Source: Candidatus Zixiibacteriota bacterium
GTDB taxonomy: Bacteria; Zixibacteria; MSB-5A5; GN15; FEB-12
Assembly: GCA_022571845.1 (NCBI GenBank)
Contig: JACZXB010000001.1
Location: forward strand, 523,037 to 587,036
Length of the DNA: 64,000 bases
Reading direction: 5' to 3'
Within the stretch, counting starts at the first letter, position 1. Each line of letters begins with the position of its first letter. Of this stretch, positions 37,801 through 45,175 are shown in pieces. The notes beneath the pieces were generated by a model. It had not been told where the DNA came from. It ran no database searches and saw only the letters and a program-made list of their open reading frames with translations. The position numbers and the translations under genes are program-made.

Positions 37801-40800
37801 GCATGAATCCGTCGCAATAAATGTGATAAGATTTTCACCAACGACCGGGGTAAAGAACAACGTATCCCCGGAGAGCAGTCCTAAATCTACTGAGAGCGTA
37901 AGTTCATCGCCATTTATATCAGTAGCCGTAAAACCTGTCAGGAAAATTTCCGATAGATTACACAGCAGCATTGAGGTGTCTGCAGGACAGAACACTTCAG
38001 GGGCTTGGTTCAAGTTGATAGTGACGTTAAAACTGCTTTCACAGAAAGCACCGCAACTATCGCTGCAGCGGATGACAACTTCAAAAGTCGTATCATTGGT
38101 TGGTGTATAGCACCATAATAGACTGGTCGTATTTGAAGATAGTTGAGAAGCAATGGCATTCTTGCCGGTCGCTCCTGCTAAACTTCCAGGCCCGGAGACA
38201 ATTTCGCAACCTATCAGATTGCCGTCGGCGTCAGTACCGAATATTGGCAGGCAAATTTCTGTAACATCGCAAAGGTTAAAGACGGTATCTGATGGAACAT
38301 CGCAGACAGGTGCTTCATTAATATTAATTGTTACTCTGAAACTATCAATACAGACATTATCACAATCGTCACGGCACTCTATTACAACATCAAGTACGGC
38401 ATCGGAATCGGCTTGATAGACCCAGTAGCCGTCGACAATTGAACCAGCGCCGCTTATAACAGTACAAACTGGATCGGACTGGTCGATGTCGTAAGCAGAA
38501 ATCGGTAGTGTAATCTCGGCCGGACCACAGATAAAGAAACTAGTATCGGACGGAAGCTGGCAAATTGGGGGTTCATCAATTGTTATGCTTACTAATATAC
38601 GGTCAGTCCGCGAGGCCTGGCAGCTATCAGTTACTGTGACGATTATTTCATAGAGGCCGCTGGTATCAGCCATAAATAAAATTAAACCGGCAAATTCATC
38701 ATAACTTGCCCAATCCGGCAACTCTATACTGCTGATATTGCCATTGGGATCGGTTATTCCAACAGGAATACCAACTGTGTCCGCCATGCACAGGGAAATC
38801 GAGGTGTCACCGGGCAGAAATACCAGAGGCGCTAGATTGCATACGACATCAACAGTAAACTCACAGCTTATAGTATCGCAGGGCGTGATTGCCTTAACGA
38901 TAATCCGGTTGCGAACACCGCATTCAGCATAAAAACAAACCTGGTTATTCTCTGCATCATACCAGGTAGCAATACCGCTAACCTGGATATCCGCCCACTC
39001 TGGAATATTACCCAGAGGGAAACAGAGTGTTTCAGGCTGACAGATGAAAATCAACGTGTCCGGCGGGCAGGCCAGATCAACAAACTGGTCGGTCAGAATT
39101 CTTACCACTGCCGAATCGGCGACTATGTTACCGCAGGAATCCGTAGCAGTTGCAATAATGGTATAATTACCGCTGTCATAGGGCACGAAACAGACGAAGC
39201 CATTTTCATATTGGCCTATATTGACTGTAATGCTTGAATCCGGCAAACTGATATTATCATAACCAATTTCAAGCGGTAGACAGACGTAACTTGGCTGACA
39301 GAGATAAATGGTCGTGTCTGGCATAGCTATTATTACTTCCAGCGGACTGCCGTTGTTAATTACGGTTATGATAGTGGTGCAACTGTCAGAGAGTCCGCAG
39401 CTGTCTGTGACTATCAAAGTTATGACATTGTCACCCTGTATTGGATTAAAGCAAACAGTGTCTCCAGAAAGACTTCCGCCAACTACTGTTATATCAGCAA
39501 TGTTTCCATCCTGGTCAGTCGCAAAAAATCCCGGCAGACAAATCTGCCCGGGTTCGCAGGAGGTTATTGTATCATTCGGAGGACAAACAGCTACCGGCGG
39601 ATAATTGACGACAACATCAATACAGTAAGAAATAGTGTCCGACAACCCGCAGCTATTAGTAATTATGACATAATCGCAGTAGCGGCCAGAACTGTCGACA
39701 TAAAAGCAAACCGTACTGTCTGAGGCATTAAACACGCCCAGATTGCTACTGCCGGTCAATCCGCCATTCGGATTGTCGATTGTTAGTTTTACGCAAACTT
39801 GGTTGGCGCCCTCGCAGAAATAGATGTCTGTAGTATCTATGTCAACTATTACAGGTGGTTCGTTAATATTTATGAAAATTTCAAAACTATCTACTGCACT
39901 CAATCCGCAGAAATCCACGACTGACAATACTATCTGATAGACAGCCGAACTGTCAGCTTGAAAACAAACTTTATCATTGTCTATGATTTGGCCAAAATTC
40001 GTCCAAATGGAGTCAATGTCATTATCCGGGTCACCAACAGCAAAGTTAACGCAAATGGTTTCAGGCAGACACAGATTGATTTCTGTCGGCGCACTGGCGG
40101 TAATGAACGGCGGCTGCCCCAATGAGACAGTTACGATAGTAATACAAGTATCAGCCTTACCACAGCTATCTGTGGCAATCAACGTAATAGTGTTAGCACC
40201 TTCGACAGGCACAAAGCAGACTGTATCGCCACTCAATACGCCGCCTGAAATTTCAATCGTGGCTAAGTTATTATCCGGGTCAGTCGCACCGAATCCGGTT
40301 AAACAAACTTCCTGAAGTTCACAGAGAAAAATACTGGTATCTGCAGGGCAATATGCGGCGGGTGGAATGTCGCCAAAACATGGGTCCTCCAGTCCTTCAC
40401 AGAAAACTGAAGGGCCGCATATTGTAGCAATATTTTTATTAACACCTGCTTTGGGAGCAAATTGGGTATGATCAAGGGCCAGCAGCTGATCCAAAGTGAA
40501 GCTGAACGTGAATGAAGTATCAGCTGGAAAATTTTCAATGTCATCCCACTTTATGCCCCATAGCTTTAAATTACCATTTTTGCCAATAGTGCCTAAGCTC
40601 GGTTCAACTGCAACCAAATTCTGTTCTGTAATTAATGAGCAGAGTTCTATGAAGAAGTAGCTCAGCTCAGGCGGCTGCCCGTCCCATCGCAAAGAATAAT
40701 CCCACTTGGAGGTGCTTGCTACCGTATCATAGGTCACCTCCTCAAAAATAAGAGTGAAATGACTGGTGACTTTAATAGTGTCACAATCAAGGTTTATTGC

Positions 40801-40884
40801 AGAAGAGCTCCCAGCAAATGGCACTACCAACACAAAAGCTAAGACTATGGCAAATTTCAAATTTTGGCCAAAATTCTCTCTCAC
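31855..40884 (-). CDS. Giant secreted repeat protein with cohesin-like region, dockerin and T9SS-type C-terminal tail
   Basis: This 3009-residue protein has a signal peptide (FAIVLAFVLVVPFAGSSSA). After a unique N-domain (to about 175), about 27 Ig-like repeats of 80-95 residues follow, up to about 2510. A typical repeat carries PxDTxxxLC, then ICLPxxxxDxDGN, LSGDTVCFxP and ITLIxTDSCG, giving up to four cysteines that probably form intra-repeat disulfides. A cohesin-like region lies at about 2519-2690, then a two-part dockerin (about 2736-2800, GDINLNSVPYEVADA and TDINADGITLSVADL). The last 80 residues have YQNYPNPFNPSTNISF and end GVYFYRLEAGDFKRTRKMMM, a type IX-style sorting tail. Probably a cell-surface adhesin or scaffold. 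The promoter lies about 370 bp upstream, and a terminator follows. Confidence 0.85.
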   Translation of the reverse strand: MRENFGQNLKFAIVLAFVLVVPFAGSSSAINLDCDTIKVTSHFTLIFEEVTYDTVASTSKWDYSLRWDGQPPELSYFFIELCSLITEQNLVAVEPSLGTIGKNGNLKLWGIKWDDIENFPADTSFTFSFTLDQLLALDHTQFAPKAGVNKNIATICGPSVFCEGLEDPCFGDIPPAAYCPADTSIFLCELQEVCLTGFGATDPDNNLATIEISGGVLSGDTVCFVPVEGANTITLIATDSCGKADTCITIVTVSLGQPPFITASAPTEINLCLPETICVNFAVGDPDNDIDSIWTNFGQIIDNDKVCFQADSSAVYQIVLSVVDFCGLSAVDSFEIFININEPPVIVDIDTTDIYFCEGANQVCVKLTIDNPNGGLTGSSNLGVFNASDSTVCFYVDSSGRYCDYVIITNSCGLSDTISYCIDVVVNYPPVAVCPPNDTITSCEPGQICLPGFFATDQDGNIADITVVGGSLSGDTVCFNPIQGDNVITLIVTDSCGLSDSCTTIITVINNGSPLEVIIAMPDTTIYLCQPSYVCLPLEIGYDNISLPDSSITVNIGQYENGFVCFVPYDSGNYTIIATATDSCGNIVADSAVVRILTDQFVDLACPPDTLIFICQPETLCFPLGNIPEWADIQVSGIATWYDAENNQVCFYAECGVRNRIIVKAITPCDTISCEFTVDVVCNLAPLVFLPGDTSISLCMADTVGIPVGITDPNGNISSIELPDWASYDEFAGLILFMADTSGLYEIIVTVTDSCQASRTDRILVSITIDEPPICQLPSDTSFFICGPAEITLPISAYDIDQSDPVCTVISGAGSIVDGYWVYQADSDAVLDVVIECRDDCDNVCIDSFRVTININEAPVCDVPSDTVFNLCDVTEICLPIFGTDADGNLIGCEIVSGPGSLAGATGKNAIASQLSSNTTSLLWCYTPTNDTTFEVVIRCSDSCGAFCESSFNVTINLNQAPEVFCPADTSMLLCNLSEIFLTGFTATDINGDELTLSVDLGLLSGDTLFFTPVVGENLITFIATDSCGISDTCQTLVIVDTNSAPVCDLIGDTTITSCVTQQICLPVGGSDIDGNLISCEVVSGPGVIENGFWCYTPQANDTVDVTFRCTDECGEFCESSFRVIIDAGVAPTIADQFFSFKYCTEAFNRELNIFATSDSADPTIFELLSGAGSVDSLSGIITYLPDTPGVYSFEVAASNSCGSDTALISDSVIINRPPEIIGFDSTIYLCGLEEICFDVFAFDPDGDSLEIILSQGPGQFTQLTDNSGMQCFTPVKTDSAAYLFVYQVSDLCQDGSLDSAATYTQTVTITVILNQAPELEIPLDLDFFACIGDTVCFVVSASDSDGDPVTIEIISGSATVTNNSLVCIVPDTSGAYDIGLKGSDSCGNSSTHFLSINIIVNSDPVVILGDDFSVEGCNEQEICFGFSANDPDNNLEVLFSNIGLIVGQDSLCFIADGSGVYEIIVTAIDSCGAVDVDTINVTVTLNTPPIVSLGPDTTRQICPGDSVCLFITIDDDNISSVSSNYQLTNNVVCFSADTAGVYEVWVSAVDSCGVEAADTVYVTVTFLPAPFVELGEDFAAVICEPTQFCIDPDTIANFNSITVNYGQFDPLTNLFCVTIENSISDYLIVEITDSCGRVARDSLWFDIILNTAPVVEVSMSDTTVYLCGPAYICLPLLFSDFEEQFADGDISVNYGNYSNGEICFVPYDSGTYTIIASVTDSCGKVVADTAVVTVLTDQFIDLSCPNDTSIFICQPETLCFPLGNIPVWADISVSGIATWYDAENNQVCFYAECGVRNLIIVRAVTPCDTIICQFTVNVVCNQAPVVHLPGDTTFVLCGPDFVSFPVAIGDPDNNIVSINTDSWASYEPFSSLLSFAADTEGVYILQVSATDSCGAQASAQITVTVFINEAPEISFAVSDSVYVICVFGEICLPLDIFDRENNIVSVVPSLGYFDSENQQICFTPTDTVGLYCIDVIATDSCGLADTTTKCISIENDQAIGLDCPLDTLISSLCFPGLVSRFIDISGQPDSIITSFGYFDESEIFFTANTSGFYTIDLSVYSPCSTLTCQLYFDVTIVDSIFISCPADDSVTICGPDTLCYPIIKSNSVQSLSVTAPAFISGDSVCLPVSEAGTYNLTIIGIGACGADTCDFSIRVEANSPPALVSAPDTTYDVCEIPEICVPFTVTDADNNIDSVVGPDGILTGNEYCFTPPAQGLYNLIFTAYDSCGAIGSDTTAIRISISVANITCPSGAQSRTICIGDSATVSVLVTPFDVTVTVFLNGELNGYYNHDLGLVVVFPEVSGAHDVMVVAEAICNTDTCLFVLNATVLEPPVISCPIQIDTSICLNDGNFICFPVSVTGSDVELSVSDNAVLTDSTICVTVSQDGTIQVITYAQGTCGSDSCVTTINFDVDEPPVLSLPQGVVVERCDFDTGQICIPGIFATDDSLLNITKICGPGTLELATLDSGQVCFEPDENVFGTYTFCIQVDDGCNQVVDSFTVEVVPGPDCDKCVVLVIDPGECIPVGRTHDVFINIETNRAIGGFDLLVGYDATVTSFSNATKEGTEIESWEFFTYRLNSASCGSACPSGTIRFIGIADISNGAAHPPVEALSPNGRFIKITFQVSNNQNISGLFLPINFIWFDCSDNTFGNPSGNELFIDNKIYNGEGILIWDEEDSISFPESSRPQGMGTPDSCIGPEAEVAPRRCVEFFNGGICILDQVSFNDRGDINLNSVPYEVADAIVFTNYFIYGLRVFTINVVAQIAATDINADGITLSVADLVLLIRIILGDADPIPKLNPHDQELLLQLVRNKDGLVISSNSSNGIGGAYLVFKLNSSETDIVPELAADAEHMDLRYHIADDELRILVFSMNGNTVESGNRQLIKLRFVNGQQPELIKSEFADGDGRPYRSSFSEIELPTDFELYQNYPNPFNPSTNISFYLPDQSDWKINIYNVNGSLVRQISGSNETGMVEVLWDGASQTGNQVASGVYFYRLEAGDFKRTRKMMMLK
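35180..35930 (-). repeat. Recently duplicated block inside the giant gene, copy 1
   Basis: About 250 codons here closely match the block at about 38600-39345. Both encode the sequence GIATWYDAENNQVCFYAECG, TDQF(V/I)DL(A/S)CP and FICQPETLCFPLGNIP in the same order. The DNA around 35497-35561 is nearly identical to 38910-38975. Boundaries are approximate. The copies span at least three adjacent repeats, indicating duplication of a multi-repeat unit. Confidence 0.75.
38600..39345 (-). repeat. Recently duplicated block inside the giant gene, copy 2
   Basis: This is the partner of the block at about 35180-35930, offset by roughly 3.4 kb. Protein-level identity is much higher than between other repeats of the same protein. 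Boundaries are approximate. Confidence 0.75.
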
Positions 40885-41253
40885 TTACTTTCCTTTTTTG
40901 GTAAAGCTCGTCTCTATATTATTTAGAAAAGTGGAATTCATCTTTATGATTCAGATAAGTTGCTATTGGTAAACAGTTGCAGGCAGAATTTCACAGCCCT
41001 GCAAATAATACCCTGGCAAAGGCATCACCTCTTGCCGTTTTCTTTCCTCCACATTGGTTGACTTAAGTTTATTAAGTCTTTAACCCTAAGGCGGCCAAAT
41101 ATTAAGCAAACCTGCTTATCGGATCAGCGCTAATTGCGCTCTTTGATTATTCATCCGGCCAGCCCGGTGCCAGTACTTTAACTCTTTTTTATCAAAAGAA
41201 TCAGGTGATGTAAGGTAGAAGCCTTGTGTAGTACGCTTGTTACCTGTTGTACA

Positions 41254-41287
41254 CCCAAAATATATCCTTTCAGCCCTGATTGTCAAG
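41254..41287 (-). promoter_or_regulatory. Probable promoter for the giant protein gene
   Basis: On the minus strand TTGACA, a 16-nt spacer and TATATT match the vegetative consensus closely. Transcription would run toward the start at 40884 with a leader of about 370 nt. Pattern evidence only. Confidence 0.5.
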
Positions 41288-41407
41288 GAAAGACAGGGCA
41301 TTGTCCCCCAATGCAATATGCAGACCAATTGAAAGTAGAATTTAAAGCGCAGAAACTACTCTTGTTATTAAACAGAATGGCTTTTCAGCCGTCTCTTGGG
41401 TGAACAA

Positions 41408-41459
41408 AATAGGCCAAAATATGACTACTTTTGCAGCCTCCCCTCAATTTTGGCCTATT
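41408..41459. repeat. 13-bp perfect inverted repeat upstream of the dockerin protein gene
   Basis: Arms AATAGGCCAAAAT (41408-41420) and ATTTTGGCCTATT (41447-41459) are separated by 26 nt. No T run follows, so it is not a standard terminator. It lies about 100-150 bp before the ATG at 41559 and could be an RNA hairpin in the leader or an operator. Confidence 0.7.
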
Positions 41460-41558
41460 AGGTAGGTGTTCTTAGAACCTCTGACAAATAGGGCTTTCGG
41501 AATTCTAAAATTATCTTAGATTCAATAATGGGAGTAATTTCTACCTCAGGAGAGTAAA

Positions 41559-43787
41559 ATGAAACGCATACAAAACTTACTAATCCTGTTGCTGCTTATC
41601 TCTTTGAGCGCAGTCACTATTGTAACAGCAAGAGACCTGAGAAACCTGGGCAAGGAAGCCTTTATTGAACGATCTGCCCTGAGCGCTTCAGACACAATCC
41701 CAACTCACTTAATCAACTGGCCGCTGTTTTTTGGTGTTCAGCAAACCGGTGAAATTGATGCCTCTTTTGATTGCTTTGGTAACTTTGGCAGAGCTTTCGG
41801 TCTTGGTCCATATGATTTTATATACGCTCCCCATTTCCCGTCGTACGTTACTCCACCTACTACGGGAATAGAACATCTTTTTGGCGGAGCAATCTGGATT
41901 GGGGGTATTGTCGGGGACGACACATTAGTAAGTATTGGTGCTGATGGCTGGCAGTTTATAAACGAATTGTTTCCACCTGAATATCCCAATAGCGGGTCAA
42001 TTACTCTTATAGAGGATTACCCGGCAGATTTTTCAATGAGAGCCGAGTTTACTGACAGCAATTCTTCGACGGGCAGCTATACTGGTTTCGATCCTTTCGG
42101 ACACAGGCCGCTGAATATTAAAGTCTCAAATCGATCTCACGCCTGGCATTCAGATCCGGAAAACGGCACAATAATATACGATATTGTCGTTACCAATATT
42201 GGCTATGATACTATAAATGATGGCTACGCTGGTTTTTATTTTGACTGCGATGTTGGGAACGATCCTCAGGGATCCTATTGGGATGACTTCGCCGGCTCTC
42301 TTAGGGACTACGGAATTGGATACGCTATTGATAACGACGGAGATTTTAATGTACCAACGACCAGCCCTGCAACGAAGATATTCGCTCTGAAAATTCTTGA
42401 AACTTCATTTCTGGCCTCCGACACAAACTTCAACTGGTGGGTTCCCAATGGTGATGCTTTGCGTGATTATGGACCGAGACAAAGAGGGACAACAGAAAAT
42501 CCATTCAGAGATTTTGGTACCGGTGGTACTGGTACGCCCGAAGGCGACGCCAACAAATACTATATGATGAGTTTCAATGAATGGGATTATGACTTAATCT
42601 ATTCTACCACCGTTGGCGATTCAAGCGAAATATGGCAGCCACAAGAGTTTCCGGATGCTGACCTGAGCGGCAGTTTTGATATACGTTTTTTGATGTCCAT
42701 CGGACCTTTTCAGTTGAAACCTGACTCCAGTATACGAATATCATTTGCTACGTTTACAGGGGATTCTGTTCATAATTTGCCTGAAAATTTCCAAGACAAT
42801 CTGCCGTATGACCCTGATTTGTACCTGTCTAATCTGAACTTTGATGACGTACTGGCTAATAGCGCTATATCCGACAGCCTCGGACAACTTCTGCTCGACC
42901 CCAATTTGCCTCCATTAGGATTTCAGATCGTGAATAAAAACACTCAGCAGCCAGAGCTTCAGTGGGACCCCTGGGTATACAGGGAAGTCACCGGGTACAA
43001 AATATTAATTGAGGAAGCAGACCTAAGTCAATTGCCACAACCCGGAGCAATTCCACCCTGGTGGAGTCCCTCTTTAAACACTTTACCAATTGTTACCCGA
43101 AGAATTCATCGATATTCCCTATCCAATTTAAACCGCAACTCATATTATCTTGCTTCTATACAACATAAAATTAGCAGGAGAACAGGCCAAAGGAGTGAGC
43201 CACTCCAATTTCGAATAAATCCTAGGGAATTTGCTCCGCAACCCCTGCCCAATATCATTCCGGTAAGAAAGAATAAACCCTTTAGGTTCGGATGGAGACA
43301 TAGGAGACCAGACATCGTAGACCATTTCAATATATATAAGTTCGACGATTCCGAGAGTGCGGCCAGAGCCTTTCACCCAAGATATGACCAAGGATACCTT
43401 ACTCAATTCCAGCAGCCGAAAGATTCATTTAATATTGATGACAAAACTTATTATTACTACGCCATGGAACCTTATGCCACTATTTCTGGACATCAATTTT
43501 TCTTTTACGACACAACTTTTCAATCTGGAAATGCATATGTAATAACTTCATCCGACCAATATGGTATGGAGTCTGAATTTTCGGAAGCAATTATGGGTTA
43601 CTTGCTGGGCGATGTAAATGCTAACGGCAATATAGACGTTCTTGATTTAATTTTGCTTATTGACATATTATTTACAGGTCAACATCTGCCTATTCTTAAA
43701 GAAGCAGCCGACCTAAACGGAGACGGTCTAATAAGCATGTTGGATATTAAAGAACTTGTTGCAATTATATATTTGGGTGCTTGCTAA
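41559..43787 (+). CDS. Secreted protein with C-terminal dockerin type I domain
   Basis: This 742-residue protein has a signal peptide (LLILLLLISLSAVTIVTA). The body contains GGAIWIGGIVGDDTLVSIGADGW, a layout I associate with large secreted FCB-group proteins. A fibronectin-III-like stretch runs at about 465-640 (LQWDPWVYREVTGYKILIEEA, then HFNIYKF). The last 60 residues form a dockerin with two calcium-loop halves, GDVNANGNIDVLDLILLI and ADLNGDGLISMLDIKELV. No YPNPFN-type tail follows. The start has a strong CAGGAGAG site 5 nt upstream. It is divergent from the giant protein, which carries a cohesin-like region, so the two may bind each other. The dockerin is clear; the rest is unclassified. 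Confidence 0.82.
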   Translation: MKRIQNLLILLLLISLSAVTIVTARDLRNLGKEAFIERSALSASDTIPTHLINWPLFFGVQQTGEIDASFDCFGNFGRAFGLGPYDFIYAPHFPSYVTPPTTGIEHLFGGAIWIGGIVGDDTLVSIGADGWQFINELFPPEYPNSGSITLIEDYPADFSMRAEFTDSNSSTGSYTGFDPFGHRPLNIKVSNRSHAWHSDPENGTIIYDIVVTNIGYDTINDGYAGFYFDCDVGNDPQGSYWDDFAGSLRDYGIGYAIDNDGDFNVPTTSPATKIFALKILETSFLASDTNFNWWVPNGDALRDYGPRQRGTTENPFRDFGTGGTGTPEGDANKYYMMSFNEWDYDLIYSTTVGDSSEIWQPQEFPDADLSGSFDIRFLMSIGPFQLKPDSSIRISFATFTGDSVHNLPENFQDNLPYDPDLYLSNLNFDDVLANSAISDSLGQLLLDPNLPPLGFQIVNKNTQQPELQWDPWVYREVTGYKILIEEADLSQLPQPGAIPPWWSPSLNTLPIVTRRIHRYSLSNLNRNSYYLASIQHKISRRTGQRSEPLQFRINPREFAPQPLPNIIPVRKNKPFRFGWRHRRPDIVDHFNIYKFDDSESAARAFHPRYDQGYLTQFQQPKDSFNIDDKTYYYYAMEPYATISGHQFFFYDTTFQSGNAYVITSSDQYGMESEFSEAIMGYLLGDVNANGNIDVLDLILLIDILFTGQHLPILKEAADLNGDGLISMLDIKELVAIIYLGAC

Positions 43788-43949
43788 CACCATCAGGGAA
43801 ATCCTCTGTAAGACAGTAGAATGCCAAAATGCTGATTATGGCAGATTGCATTAATTCTATCTTGCAATTCTTGTCTGCCTAAGCGCTTGCCTACTCGGGC
43901 TCAATTTTCTAAATTCCGTTCTTACCTATAGAAGAAACAGAGGATTCAG

Positions 43950-45104
43950 ATGGATTTTGGTTTCACTGAAGAACAGCAATATGTAAGAGATGTCGCCCGC
44001 AAATTTGCCGACGAAAGGCTCTTTCCTCATGCCGGGGAATTTGACAAAAACGCTCAATTAGACCGTAGCGTTATAAAAGAGATGGCCGAGCTGGGGCTGA
44101 TGGGCGTCAAAGTACCCGAAAAATACGGCGGAACCGGGCTGGACGGCCTGGCCTATGTGATTTCGATAGAAGAACTTGCCCGTGGCTGTGCCTCTCATGC
44201 TTTAGTGGCGGCGGTACATGGTTCCCTGTTTACTTTTCCTTTACTGGAATACGGAACCGAAGAGCAGAGAACAAAATATATCCCTCCTGTTTGCGCCGGC
44301 GATAAAATGGCAGCCTATTCGTTATCCGAAGCAGGCTCTGGTTCTGACGCCGTATCTCTCAGGCTTCTGGCTACCGAAGACGGCGATAGCTATGTCCTAA
44401 ACGGCACCAAGCTCTGGGTAACTCATGGAGCCGATGCAGATTACATTATCCTCTTCGCCACCGTTAATCCCGAATTGCGCACCAAAGGTATTGTAGCCTT
44501 TGTGATAGAAACTGATAGACCTGGTTTTGCTGTCGGTAAAAATGAAGATAAAATGGGCTATAAGGCCTCGCCTACCAGCGAAATTATTTTTACTGATTAC
44601 AGAGTGCCCAAAGAGAATCAGATAGGCGAAGTTGGCAAAGGCTTCAACATTGCTATGGAGACTCTGAACCATGGCCGCATTTCTATCGGGGCGCAAGCGG
44701 TCGGCATGGCTCAAAGAGCTCTTGAAATTGCCGCCAAATACTCCACTGAGCGCAAGCAGTTTGGTAAAGAGATATCTGAATTTCAGGGGCTGCAGTTTAT
44801 GATGGCAGATATGGAATCCAAAATCCACACCGCCAGATTAGCTGTATATCAGGCCGCCTGGCTTAAATCTGAAGGCAAAGCTGCCATCAAAGAAGCAGCC
44901 ATAGCCAAAATGATGGCGTCTGAAATGGGTACCGAAGTTGCCCACAGTGCTATTCAGATACTCGGCGGTTATGGTTACACTCACGAATATAATGTAGAAA
45001 GAATTTATCGTGATGTTCGCTTATGCGAGATTTTTGAAGGAACCAACCAGATTCTGCGAATAGTTATTGCCCGCGAACTGTTAAAAGAATACACAGATAA
45101 TTAA
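43950..45104 (+). CDS. Acyl-CoA dehydrogenase
   Basis: This 384-residue flavoenzyme oxidises an acyl-CoA at the alpha-beta bond. Family signatures are AAYSLSEAGSGSDA (FAD-binding), GFNIAMETLNHGRISIGAQAVG, ERKQFGKEISEFQGLQFMMADM, and the C-terminal LGGYGYTHEYNVERIYRDVR then EIFEGTNQI, with the catalytic glutamate. Length is standard. No other beta-oxidation genes are nearby, so the chain-length preference is unknown. Followed by a strong terminator. Confidence 0.95.
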   Translation: MDFGFTEEQQYVRDVARKFADERLFPHAGEFDKNAQLDRSVIKEMAELGLMGVKVPEKYGGTGLDGLAYVISIEELARGCASHALVAAVHGSLFTFPLLEYGTEEQRTKYIPPVCAGDKMAAYSLSEAGSGSDAVSLRLLATEDGDSYVLNGTKLWVTHGADADYIILFATVNPELRTKGIVAFVIETDRPGFAVGKNEDKMGYKASPTSEIIFTDYRVPKENQIGEVGKGFNIAMETLNHGRISIGAQAVGMAQRALEIAAKYSTERKQFGKEISEFQGLQFMMADMESKIHTARLAVYQAAWLKSEGKAAIKEAAIAKMMASEMGTEVAHSAIQILGGYGYTHEYNVERIYRDVRLCEIFEGTNQILRIVIARELLKEYTDN

Positions 45105-45120
45105 AAGAGCATCTACCATA

Positions 45121-45154
45121 AAAAACGGCAGCATTTACAACTGCCGTTTTTTTT
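45121..45154 (+). terminator. Rho-independent terminator after acyl-CoA dehydrogenase (bidirectional)
   Basis: Stem arms AAAACGGCAG and CTGCCGTTTT enclose a 9-nt loop and are followed by a run of T. The A-rich left flank also lets it serve the convergent SPFH gene on the minus strand. Confidence 0.9.
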
Positions 45155-45175
45155 CGTTCAATTTCTAACTCAGAC

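Larger units (their letters stand above)
40885..41558. other. 674-bp divergent regulatory gap, no convincing gene
   Basis: This gap separates the giant protein gene (minus) and the dockerin protein gene (plus). It holds a promoter-like site on the minus strand (41254-41287) and a small inverted repeat GACTTAA-GTTTA-TTAAGTC (41062-41080). A 13-bp inverted repeat with a 26-nt loop lies at 41408-41459. A CAGGAGAG ribosome site precedes the ATG at 41559. A 70-codon minus-strand frame at 41116-41328 has no coding character. The minus leader would be about 370 nt, long enough for structured regulation. Confidence 0.6.

Noticed and set aside
31855..40884. Many plus-strand frames of 60-150 codons opposite the giant gene
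   Set aside because: They are shadows created by the repetitive, stop-poor minus-strand coding sequence.
40989..41052. Very short minus-strand GTG frame ending in LPATVYQ
   Set aside because: Under 30 residues, no clear start signal and no known match; more likely leader RNA.
41116..41328. 70-codon minus-strand frame in the divergent gap
   Set aside because: It has no ribosome site and no coding-like composition, and it overlaps the promoter-like site of the giant gene.
41408..41459. Inverted repeat as a transcription terminator
   Set aside because: The loop is 26 nt and no T run follows on either strand, so it is listed as a repeat only.
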